Assembly (NCBI RefSeq): GCF_000764205.1
Contig: NZ_JQDZ01000038.1
Location: forward strand, 1-50,482
Source: Thalassotalea sp. ND16A
GTDB taxonomy: Bacteria; Pseudomonadota; Gammaproteobacteria; Enterobacterales; Alteromonadaceae
Direction of reading: 5' to 3'
DNA length: 50,482 nucleotides
The notes under the pieces were generated by a model that saw only the letters and a program-made list of their open reading frames with translations, was not told the DNA's origin and did no database searches. Shown in pieces: positions 42,955 to 50,482 of this stretch. Numbering within the stretch: position 1 is the stretch's first letter; every line of letters starts with the position of its first letter. The translations under genes and the position numbers were made by a program.

Positions 42955-45446
42955 GTTTATACAAAAAGGCTTTCCTGCATGGCATAGCGCGAGTCTTCGC
43001 CTTGCCACGACTGAGCATTCCACTAATCTTAACCTTGGGTCTAACCTTGGGCGCGGTATTAAGCGTAACCGCAATTTCTTCAACCTTGTTGTATCAGCCA
43101 TTACAAGGGGTTAAAAACGAAGCATCGCTACAAACCTTTGAATATCGCTTTAAAATGTCTGATACCTTAAGTGTGTCTTATTGGAATATGAACCGTTTAC
43201 AGTCATTTGGTGAACACTTTGCCGATTTGGGCGAATGGGCGGGAATTAGTCCAGCCGAGCAAGATGTTGAAATTAACAACGGCATTTATCCAACCACTCT
43301 TTTTGAAGCATCGAGTAACATTTTAGAAGTATTGGGCGCGCGTTTATTGCTCGGGGACGATGTCAGCATCGCGGCGCCAGAGCAATATGTGTGGATTTCC
43401 GAAAGCTTATGGCAATACGCCTACGCCGGCATTGAGTCCGTGATTGGCAAACAGTTAAATGTGAACAATCAACCGTTTATCATCGCCGGTGTGATTGAAG
43501 ATGTCATGGCAATAAAGAGTGATCAGGCAATATTGCCACAACAAGTTTGGTTTATTAAAAACCTTGCCACGGTCGCCACACAAGAAGATAACGTCGGTAA
43601 TATCAGCAATGATATTGATTTTTTATTGCTTAAAAGTGCCAATGGCAACGCGGTATTACCTACGCAAGAGCAAACTGATGAATGGTTGACAAATTACGTC
43701 ACCAGCAATGTCGATGGCGACAATGTACAAATGTTTTTAGACTTTCTCAGTAATACCAACAAAGAAGTGATCGGTGCGCCATATCGCAGCAATATGCTAG
43801 GTGAAACCGAAGGCTTAATCATTGCCCTGTTTGCGGCATCAATTGGTTTATTATTGATGGCGACACTGAATTTATTGAATCTGTTTATCGCCCATTATCA
43901 AAGCCGCACCAAAGAATTCGCCATTCAATTGAGTTTGGGTGCGAGTCTGTTAAAAGTACGATTACTGGTGTTGCTGGAAAATCTGCCCAGCTTTTTACTG
44001 GCCGCAACGGCAGGATTATTGGTTACTGGCTGGGCATTAAAAAGTTTACCGTTAATTGCCGGTGACAGTTTGCCGATGATAGACACTATCGGCCTCAATG
44101 GGGTCACCATCGCCGCATCGTTTGCGATCATTATCTTGTTAAGTATTTTGTTTAGTGTGTTGGCCCTGGTGGATATCGATAAACAGGCATTGTCAAATAA
44201 CCTTAATAGCAGTGGTAAAGGCATTCAGGCACAGAGCAATCAATGGTTGAGTCGCATGTTAATGGTGCTGCAACTCTCTATTGCCTCAGTGTTGCTAACA
44301 GCGTCAGTGATGATAACTCTGCAGAGTTATCAATCGGTATACCAAGACTTAGGGTACGAAATTGGCAACTCTTATAATATATCCCTGACGGTGGCGGATG
44401 AAGAATATATCACTCAACTAAGAGATTACGAGAAATACGGTAACAGCGAAATAAATACCCTACTTGCTGATGTTAGCAGCATGATTGAGACTAAAGTTGC
44501 CAACGCTGATGTGATTATTAGCGATAATGGTCCGCTTTCGGATTCTCTGCAAGTGCGTGCATTTCGCAATGAAGACAATAATAATGAACGGGTGATCTTT
44601 CAGATAAGAAGTTTGAGTAGCGATTTTTTCAGCGCCTTCAATATTAACATGCTCGCCGGTGCCAATCTCAGCCAAGAGCAAATTGATAACGACGAAGATC
44701 GCATCGTAATTGATCAAAACATGGCAACGACTATGTTCCCAAGCTTGAGCAATGAACAAATTATTGGCAAAACTGTCAAATTAAACCAAGGCGAAGATAA
44801 CCCGGCAATGATAGTCACCGGCATTGTCAGCAATACCATAAGTCAAACCGGCATTGCCGACCCACTTGGTTTACCTGCCGTGTATTCACACCGTATTGAC
44901 ACTGGTGGTAACTTGCAATTTACGGTGATGATGCCAGCGGGCAAAAGCTTAACTGATGAGATGATCAACAGTGAATTACAACGTCAGTTTCCACGGCTGA
45001 GTAATTTACAAGTCACCCCGTTAAGTGATATTTGGCAACGCCAAACGCTAAACCAACGGGTGAGTTTATGGGTGGTGCTTACCATGACGGCGTTAACCTT
45101 GCTGTTAGCGGCAATTGGTGTTGCCGGTTTAACCCAAATGACCACCAATCATCGTAAGTACGAGCTGGCCGTGCGCATGGCAACTGGTGCGAAGCAATCA
45201 CGTCTGGTGCGCTTTATTTTAACAGACGCGTTATGGATGCTAGTGATAGGTTTGGGCTTAGGTTTTGTAGTTTCGGTACTGGGCTATCAGCAAATTCAGC
45301 AACAATTAGAGATGTTACCTGAATTTAACTGGTTAGCGATGACAGCGTTAGATAGCGGCTTAATTGTCATCGTCTTGCTCTCGGTGTTGCTGCCGGCATG
45401 GCGAGTCATTCGCGCCGATCCAATGCAAGCGTTACGCGAAGAGTAA
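42951..45446 (+). CDS. FtsX/MacB-type ABC permease (831 residues)
   Basis: A duplicated permease with an N-terminal helix (residues 23-45), a periplasmic MacB-type domain (PTTLFEASSNILEVLGARLLLGDD, SESLWQ, NQPFIIAGVIEDVM), three helices around 285-405, then a second helix, periplasmic domain and FtsX triplet (about 435-825). The family coupling motif ELAVRMATGAKQSRLVRFIL and a terminal IRADPMQALREE are present. Such fused permeases pair with one ATPase and an HlyD adaptor. Substrates are typically peptides, macrolides or lipids; this one is unknown. Confidence 0.9.
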   Translation: MSLYKKAFLHGIARVFALPRLSIPLILTLGLTLGAVLSVTAISSTLLYQPLQGVKNEASLQTFEYRFKMSDTLSVSYWNMNRLQSFGEHFADLGEWAGISPAEQDVEINNGIYPTTLFEASSNILEVLGARLLLGDDVSIAAPEQYVWISESLWQYAYAGIESVIGKQLNVNNQPFIIAGVIEDVMAIKSDQAILPQQVWFIKNLATVATQEDNVGNISNDIDFLLLKSANGNAVLPTQEQTDEWLTNYVTSNVDGDNVQMFLDFLSNTNKEVIGAPYRSNMLGETEGLIIALFAASIGLLLMATLNLLNLFIAHYQSRTKEFAIQLSLGASLLKVRLLVLLENLPSFLLAATAGLLVTGWALKSLPLIAGDSLPMIDTIGLNGVTIAASFAIIILLSILFSVLALVDIDKQALSNNLNSSGKGIQAQSNQWLSRMLMVLQLSIASVLLTASVMITLQSYQSVYQDLGYEIGNSYNISLTVADEEYITQLRDYEKYGNSEINTLLADVSSMIETKVANADVIISDNGPLSDSLQVRAFRNEDNNNERVIFQIRSLSSDFFSAFNINMLAGANLSQEQIDNDEDRIVIDQNMATTMFPSLSNEQIIGKTVKLNQGEDNPAMIVTGIVSNTISQTGIADPLGLPAVYSHRIDTGGNLQFTVMMPAGKSLTDEMINSELQRQFPRLSNLQVTPLSDIWQRQTLNQRVSLWVVLTMTALTLLLAAIGVAGLTQMTTNHRKYELAVRMATGAKQSRLVRFILTDALWMLVIGLGLGFVVSVLGYQQIQQQLEMLPEFNWLAMTALDSGLIVIVLLSVLLPAWRVIRADPMQALREE

Positions 45447-45455
45447 AATTTACCA

Positions 45456-45484
45456 GCCGTTACACTTCGCATTGGTATAACGGC
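45456..45484 (+). terminator. Hairpin between permease and regulator genes
   Basis: GCCGTTA and TAACGGC pair around 15 bases, ten bases after the permease stop. There is no U-run; it may modulate expression of the downstream two-component genes. Confidence 0.4.
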
Positions 45485-45587
45485 AAACAATACAGTAAAC
45501 TTTGCTACCAGTTCACATGAGCTGGTATCTTTGCTTATACCTTTTATAGATTTAACAAGGTGTTAGCCCTTTTTTTTAGGAATTTTT

Positions 45588-46973
45588 TTGAATACAGACA
45601 ATAGCAACAACGCCACGATATTAGTTGCCGATGACGATGAAGATATTCGTTTAGCGCTGGAGCTGTTGCTCAATGCCAATGGCTATCAGGTTATTGAAGC
45701 AAGTTGCGCCAAGGAAGTCGTGGTGCAAACCGATCGACAAAAGCCCGATTTAGTGTTGCTCGATATGAATTTTAGCCGTGACACCACCAGTGGCCAGGAA
45801 GGTCTGGAGATATTGCAACAACTGCAACAAAGTAACATTCCGGTAATTTTAATGACCGCCTGGGGTAGCATCGAATTGGCGGTAAAAGGGTTACAACTGG
45901 GCGCCTGTGACTTTATTGAAAAGCCCTGGAACAAAGGCAAATTGCTTAACAGCATTAGCCAGCAGTTAAGCCACTCGCGCTTAAAGCAAGAACATCAGGG
46001 TTATCGTCAATTACTCAGCAAGAAGCCCGCAGGCAAGCTGCAAAATAAAAATTGGATTGCCGTGTCCCCGGCGATGCTGGCGATAGAGCAATTGGTTAGT
46101 CAAATCGCACCAACCGATGCCAACGTACTGATCTTAGGCGAAAATGGTACCGGCAAGTCCCTTTTGGCCGAGCGCATCCATCAGTTGTCGAGTCGACAAA
46201 ACAATCCCTTTATTGCAGTCAACATGGCGGCGATACCGGACAACTTATTTGAGAGTGAATTGTTTGGTCATCAAAAAGGCGCATTTACCGACGCTAAGCA
46301 ACATCGAGTCGGCCGTTTTCAATTGGCCGAACAAGGCAGCTTGTTTCTCGATGAAATTGGCTCATTGCCGCTAAATTTGCAGCCGAAATTATTACGGGTA
46401 CTGGAAACCGGACAATATGAAATTTTAGGCTCTAGTCAAACAGAGCGTGCCAATGTCAGGTTAATCAGTGCCACCAATGCCAATTTGAATCAGTTACTCA
46501 AAGATGGTGAATTTCGTCAGGATTTGTTGTACCGGTTAAATACGTTAGTAATAACCATGCCACCTCTGCGCGAGCGGCTAGATGACATGCAAGCGTTAAG
46601 CGAAAATTTTTTGCAGCATTTTTCCGGAAAATATCAAAAATCCAACTTAGTACTCAGCGCGGCGGCGCTAAGTAAATTACAACAGCATAGCTGGCCGGGC
46701 AACATTCGAGAGCTGAGTCACGTGATCGAGCGGGCGGTACTGCTAGCAACAACGTCTGAGATCGGAGCGCAACAACTATTACTCGATGCAACCGATAACG
46801 CAGACAGTGAAATAACATTGCAACCCTTAGAACAAGCAGAACAGCAGCTTATTGAAAAAGCCATGCTAGTCAGCGGCGGACAAGTGATCGAAGCGGCGAA
46901 AATACTCGAAATATCACGCAATGCCTTATATCGACGCCTGGAAAAATTTAATATTTCCCACGAGCAACACTAA
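45588..46973 (+). CDS. NtrC-family response regulator
   Basis: A 461-residue sigma-54 activator. The receiver domain (10-125) has the acidic pocket ADDDED, phospho-acceptor D59 in VLLDMNF, a Thr in MTAWGS and Lys in EKPW. The AAA+ domain has Walker A GENGTGKS (K190), Walker B LFLDEIG and WPGNIRELSH. The sigma-54 contact loop reads GAFTDA rather than GAFTGA. The C-terminal HTH is GGQVIEAAKILEISRNALYRRLEKF. The start is TTG, with TTTAGGA at 45575-45581. It overlaps the kinase gene (TAATG) and lies 141 bases after the permease; its target is probably the sigma-54 promoter at 40924. Confidence 0.9.
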   Translation: MNTDNSNNATILVADDDEDIRLALELLLNANGYQVIEASCAKEVVVQTDRQKPDLVLLDMNFSRDTTSGQEGLEILQQLQQSNIPVILMTAWGSIELAVKGLQLGACDFIEKPWNKGKLLNSISQQLSHSRLKQEHQGYRQLLSKKPAGKLQNKNWIAVSPAMLAIEQLVSQIAPTDANVLILGENGTGKSLLAERIHQLSSRQNNPFIAVNMAAIPDNLFESELFGHQKGAFTDAKQHRVGRFQLAEQGSLFLDEIGSLPLNLQPKLLRVLETGQYEILGSSQTERANVRLISATNANLNQLLKDGEFRQDLLYRLNTLVITMPPLRERLDDMQALSENFLQHFSGKYQKSNLVLSAAALSKLQQHSWPGNIRELSHVIERAVLLATTSEIGAQQLLLDATDNADSEITLQPLEQAEQQLIEKAMLVSGGQVIEAAKILEISRNALYRRLEKFNISHEQH

Positions 46974-48244
46974 TGAGTCATGAAAAGTGGCTAATAACCG
47001 GCCTAAGCACCATTGTTCTTGTCATAGTGTCCCTCACGGCGGCTTTAACCATTAGCCTGGGCTGGAGTCTGCTGGCTGTCTGCACTTTACTTTTTGTGTT
47101 GATACACCCGCTGATTTGGCTGGCGTGGCGATATTACTGGTTTTGGTGCCAAAATATAATGCAACTCACTACCTATAGCCAAATGCTGAAGGAAGGCGAA
47201 CAAAACTTACACTTAAAAACCGCCCATAAGGATAATTTGCTGGTTGAATTACAACGGGAAATTGAATCCCTGGCAAACAAGAAAAACAGTCAGCAATCGC
47301 ATAGTCAAAGCCTGGAGCATCTGTTAAGTGGCATGCTCGATTCCTGGTCTGTCCCGGTATGCCTGTTTGATCAACAACTTAATTTAACCTATCGCAATGG
47401 CGCGATGAATGAGCAATTGCAGCAACCGATGTTAGTGGGAAGTGCTGCCAAAGATTTAGGCTTCTCTTTGCAAGATAGCCAGCTTTGCCACCCCAAATTT
47501 GCGCAACAATGGCAATGCCAAAGCATAAATTACCTGTATCAGGGTAAAAAGCACTGGTTATTTAGCGCTCTCGATATTTCGCAATTGTTGCATCAAACCC
47601 AAACCACCACCCAGCAAAATTTAATCCGGGTCTTAGGTCATGAACTGCGCAATTCATTAACGCCAATGTCTTCAATGGCCGATACCTTGCTTGCCAGTGA
47701 GCATTTAGATGAACAGCGCACCCGCTTGGTATTATCGAGAATACATCAGCGCAGTGACAGGTTACTTTCCTTTGTTGGCCAATACAGTCAGCTGGCGCAA
47801 TTGCCGCTACCCAAGCTGCAATGGTTTAACATCGAGGAAGTATTGACGGAAGCCACTGCGATGATAGATGAAAGCAAGTGTGAGATTGACTTTAAAGGCA
47901 ATGAACAATGTTTCGGTGACGCTGAACAACTTGCCCAGATTATGATCAACTTGTTAAAAAACTCGCAAGAAGCGTGTCAGCAGGAAATCACCAAAGTCAC
48001 CATAAAATCTTACTATCACCAACAAAGTCAAGTGCTTGAGTTGAGTGATGACGGCCCTGGTTTTGCAAATTTAAGCAATGTACTAACCCCTTTTTATACT
48101 ACCAAGCAACAAGGTTCAGGGATCGGGTTATCACTTTGCGCCGAAATTATTCGCAATCATGGTGGCCAATTAACGGTAAGCAATCAACGAGATTCAGGGG
48201 CAAAAATCAGCATGAGTTGGCCCCTTATTAAATCTGACAACTAA
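46973..48244 (+). CDS. Sensor histidine kinase
   Basis: A 423-residue kinase partner of the upstream regulator. Two adjacent hydrophobic helices (about 8-28 and 30-50) leave almost no periplasmic loop, so sensing is probably within the membrane or cytosol. A PAS-like segment (about 120-210) precedes the HisKA domain with H223 in VLGHELRNSLTPMSSM. The HATPase domain has the N-box LLKNSQEA, DDGPGF and GSGIGLSL. The start overlaps the regulator stop. The short membrane sensor resembles kinases that monitor their ABC partner or the membrane itself. Confidence 0.9.
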   Translation: MSHEKWLITGLSTIVLVIVSLTAALTISLGWSLLAVCTLLFVLIHPLIWLAWRYYWFWCQNIMQLTTYSQMLKEGEQNLHLKTAHKDNLLVELQREIESLANKKNSQQSHSQSLEHLLSGMLDSWSVPVCLFDQQLNLTYRNGAMNEQLQQPMLVGSAAKDLGFSLQDSQLCHPKFAQQWQCQSINYLYQGKKHWLFSALDISQLLHQTQTTTQQNLIRVLGHELRNSLTPMSSMADTLLASEHLDEQRTRLVLSRIHQRSDRLLSFVGQYSQLAQLPLPKLQWFNIEEVLTEATAMIDESKCEIDFKGNEQCFGDAEQLAQIMINLLKNSQEACQQEITKVTIKSYYHQQSQVLELSDDGPGFANLSNVLTPFYTTKQQGSGIGLSLCAEIIRNHGGQLTVSNQRDSGAKISMSWPLIKSDN

Positions 48245-48270
48245 GCTCAATAGAATTGCTATTATTTAGC

Positions 48271-48310
48271 AGCCCTATTAGCGTTAATTGTTCAGCTTTA
48301 TTTTGTGTCA
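48271..48310 (-). repeat. Repeat module C, copy 3
   Basis: On the minus strand TGACACAAAATAAAGCTGAA, CAATTAACGCTAATAGGGC, nearly identical to 33389-33428. Confidence 0.75.
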
Positions 48311-48330
48311 GTAAATGCCACATTGCCGCC

Positions 48331-48402
48331 ATACGATATAAGAAAAAATACTCCGTCATTCCACCATGCTTTTGGGTGGGATCTTCTCCAGTTTTGATGT
48401 GA
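48331..48402 (+). repeat. Family B core with shared flank
   Basis: ATACGATATAAGAAAAAATA(C), then CCGTCATTCCACC, a short loop, GGGTGGGATCTTCTCCAG. The first 21 bases are identical to the flank of the family A copy at 38976, so one flank serves two palindrome types. Confidence 0.75.
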
Positions 48403-48588
48403 CCTTGAATGAACGGTTTGTGCCAACAGCCGACCAATTAAACACACGATTATTAGTTATTATCAAAAATATTGAAATATACTTATGTAGTCTTCTAATG
48501 CCAACTAAGATTGACCGAATCTAATTACATAAGGCGATAGAGTAATTCTATCTATTACTCTCTAACGCCTAATATAACGATATAATGG
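48403..48588. other. Gap before the beta-helix gene end
   Basis: AT-rich, no gene seen. ATTACATAAGGCGATAGAG and neighbouring sequence contain short TCTATTACTC-type direct repeats (48546 and 48554). No clear terminator for the minus-strand gene was identified. Confidence 0.35.
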
Positions 48589-50094
48589 CTAAGGATTTGG
48601 GTCTGCTGTCAAAAATGGGGTGACATTAATCGTGCCGCCATTAAGTTCATTTAAAAATGCAGGTCCAGTATCGCTTCCCCACCAGTTACCAGCAGCAGAG
48701 ACAGAAACACCATCAGCAGATATATCAAAAACTCCACTATTAATTATTCGATTTTGCCCTGCACTGCCTAACCCACCAAGGCCAGAATCCAGTAGTATGC
48801 TGTTTGCTGTTGCATTAAAAAGTGAAAACTCAAGGCCAGTTGTTTCCGAATTAACTATTAGATTATTTTCCATAAAAACCTCTGCAACATCTAGCACAGC
48901 GCGACTCAGGCCAATGTAAATCCCTCCTCCTAATTCCCTACCTTCACCTCTGTCAGTTGGAGAATCGATGACATTGTCTGTTATATTAAGAAACATGCTG
49001 CTATTTGGCGTAGCATCCATAAAGCCTTGAATGCCTTGCGCACAATTTTTGATCTTATTGTCTCGAATTTCAACCGTTAGGGTATTACTACCGCCACTAA
49101 ACTGATCCAAAACTTGAATCCCCGCATGCCACGCATCCTCAATTATACTATTGGTGACAATTCCACTGAAGCTACCGCCACCAGTTGAGTCGAAAAATCC
49201 CATCTCGATTCCAGTAGAAGTGCCTATTTTTCCGCCGTCATCTGGATTGGAATAACGGTAACCATCCACCAATACAGTCATAGCGCCACTGCCTTGATTT
49301 AGTAACAAAAGGCCATCTGAGTTTGAGAGTGTGTCGTGGCCAATATTTGATACAGACGTATTGTTGATCAAAACATCCACAGATGAATTATTAGCAGCAA
49401 TGACTGTTATGCCTGATGACACATTACTGCCACCTGGTAGGTGGCCTTGATCTCTAACTTTAGTATGACTAATTTGAACCTCAGCATGACCCACAAGTTG
49501 AATAATACCCACTGACGGTGCATCGGCCTCCCCAATCTCGCTGTTCTCAATGACTAAGTTCATGTCTGCCTCAGATACGATTCCTACACTAGCCCAAGCT
49601 TGAGCAAATGGAGAGAACCCTGCAGACTGATTAGCACCGGTAACTAGGGTATTCTGTATCTTGAGATCACCGCCCACAGGCTGAACTAGATACGAACCCA
49701 ATATGCCACTGGTCAAAGTGTCTTTAACATGAATGTGTTTTATACTATTGTCTATAGCCAAAATAATACCGAAACCATTAAGTGCCGCCGTGGTATTTGT
49801 GATGACAGGCAACGCACCGTTCTTGCCTTTATTTCCCTCTAGTCGCTGACCATCTTTCAGGACGATCCCTCCATCGAGAAGGGTTTCGGAATACAGCACA
49901 TTAATAACTTCACATTCGGGGTCAGCCTGTACCTCCAATAGTGAGCCATAGGGGTTCTGCTTGCTACCGTATGGTTGATTTAATTTGCTTTGATTTATAT
50001 CGCCAGAGACGTAACAGTTAACAGGTGATTTGCCCAAAGCTGTAGTAGATGCGCAGAGAAGAGTCGCTGCACTAAGTAGTGATATTATCCTCAT
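48589..50094 (-). CDS. Secreted parallel beta-helix protein
   Basis: A 501-residue exported protein. The signal peptide is MRIISLLSAATLLCASTTALG, cleaved before KSP. The rest is a right-handed beta-helix with repeated N-x-I/V patterns (LVIENSEIGE, VQISHTKVRDQG, VLINNTSVSNIG, VEIRDNKIKNC, LNITDNVIDSP, FMENNLIVNSE) and ends with the AAGNWWGSDTGP motif frequent at the C-terminus of such proteins. The ATG at 50094 follows AAGGAGG; the ORF is open upstream to 50145 but without a site. Known relatives bind or cut polysaccharides or are adhesins; no catalytic residues were recognised, so function is open. Confidence 0.82.
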   Translation of the reverse strand: MRIISLLSAATLLCASTTALGKSPVNCYVSGDINQSKLNQPYGSKQNPYGSLLEVQADPECEVINVLYSETLLDGGIVLKDGQRLEGNKGKNGALPVITNTTAALNGFGIILAIDNSIKHIHVKDTLTSGILGSYLVQPVGGDLKIQNTLVTGANQSAGFSPFAQAWASVGIVSEADMNLVIENSEIGEADAPSVGIIQLVGHAEVQISHTKVRDQGHLPGGSNVSSGITVIAANNSSVDVLINNTSVSNIGHDTLSNSDGLLLLNQGSGAMTVLVDGYRYSNPDDGGKIGTSTGIEMGFFDSTGGGSFSGIVTNSIIEDAWHAGIQVLDQFSGGSNTLTVEIRDNKIKNCAQGIQGFMDATPNSSMFLNITDNVIDSPTDRGEGRELGGGIYIGLSRAVLDVAEVFMENNLIVNSETTGLEFSLFNATANSILLDSGLGGLGSAGQNRIINSGVFDISADGVSVSAAGNWWGSDTGPAFLNELNGGTINVTPFLTADPNP

Positions 50095-50145
50095 GTTCGT
50101 TCCTCCTTGACGCGATAAAATATAAGGAGATACCTTTAGTTTCAC

Positions 50146-50482
50146 GCGTTAAGAGATAAAGATAGTAGTATTATTGATATTTTCCAGTTTGATATTTTAG
50201 TGCAAAGTAAATAAGATCATTTTATCTGAAGCCATGCCTATATAAAAAATCCAGTAATTTCATATTTACTTCTGGTAACAGATATTTTTTAAGCTCTCTA
50301 ATTGTCGCGAATACTAAAAAATGGAAATTATTAAAGGGATATCGATGTCCGCTTTTCGCTCATCGCAGACGATGACGACTGCTAAAAACTTGTGTTTTTA
50401 CAATAACATCAGATATAGTAACTTTACAAATTATTAACCAGCCCAACGGCTGGTTAGAGCGATTAAGAGCCGTACAATACAC
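50146..50482. other. Intergenic end of window
   Basis: No supported gene. A 30-codon ORF starting at 50345 (MSAFRSSQTMTT) follows AAAGGG but has no recognisable content. AACCAGCC and GGCTGGTT pair at 50437-50456 around CAAC; no U-run follows. Confidence 0.35.

Noticed and set aside
50345-50437. A 30-codon ORF at the end of the window
   Set aside because: Only a weak ribosome site supports it; composition gives no sign of a real protein.

Overview
The window looks like chromosomal DNA of a marine gammaproteobacterium of the Alteromonadales, most likely a Colwellia/Thalassotalea-type organism. This is inferred from moderately low GC, protein style (alaA-yfbR pairing, ArgA fusion form, IlvI/IlvH, S46 and M64 exported peptidases, YegD-type Hsp70) and the dispersed palindromic repeats filling the larger gaps. 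No tRNA, rRNA, CRISPR array, phage or intact insertion sequence was seen.

Layout. 1-3425: the right half of a repeat element, alaA, yfbR and a class I HMG-CoA reductase. 3530-14560: a vitamin B12 uptake and salvage regulon. A first cobalamin riboswitch precedes btuD-btuC-cobT-cobS-cobU-cobC-cobQ-btuR-btuF, and a second precedes btuB; a strong terminator closes the block. 14569-19000: a MITE-like element, threonine aldolase, an acyltransferase with an extra C-terminal domain, repeats, and a lone astB. 19115-21567: ilvI-ilvH preceded by a branched-chain leader peptide and a complete-looking transcription attenuator. 21577-30610: GNAT acetyltransferase, M64 peptidase, ceramidase-like membrane protein, YbaK-like deacylase, an orphan sigma-54 activator with a 36-residue membrane microprotein behind a sigma-54 promoter, a flavoprotein monooxygenase and an S46 dipeptidyl-peptidase. 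31292-38932: argA, a long repeat cluster, the three-part AmmeMemoRadiSam system (amrA-amrB divergent from amrS) with a TetR-type regulator and a membrane hydrolase, a small zinc-ribbon protein, and the remnant of a large membrane protein. 39389-48244: a YegD-like Hsp70, then an efflux ABC system (HlyD adaptor, ATPase, FtsX-type permease) followed by an NtrC-type response regulator and histidine kinase, with a sigma-54 promoter in front. 48589-50094: a secreted beta-helix protein.

How the genes work together. BtuB (outer membrane), BtuF (periplasm) and BtuCD (inner membrane) import corrinoids. BtuR adenosylates them, CobU, CobS, CobT and CobC attach the lower ligand, and both transcription units would be shut down by the cofactor. 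The ilv unit should respond to Leu/Val/Ile tRNA charging. The ABC/two-component block looks self-regulating: the kinase and regulator would activate the sigma-54 promoter of their own transporter.

Most worth a second look: the sigma-54 promoter/microprotein/orphan activator unit at 25065-26771, the AmmeMemoRadiSam locus with a palindrome between its divergent arms, the ilv attenuator, and a modular family of intergenic repeats in which the same flanking modules carry different palindromic cores. All functional statements come from reading the sequence without database searches.
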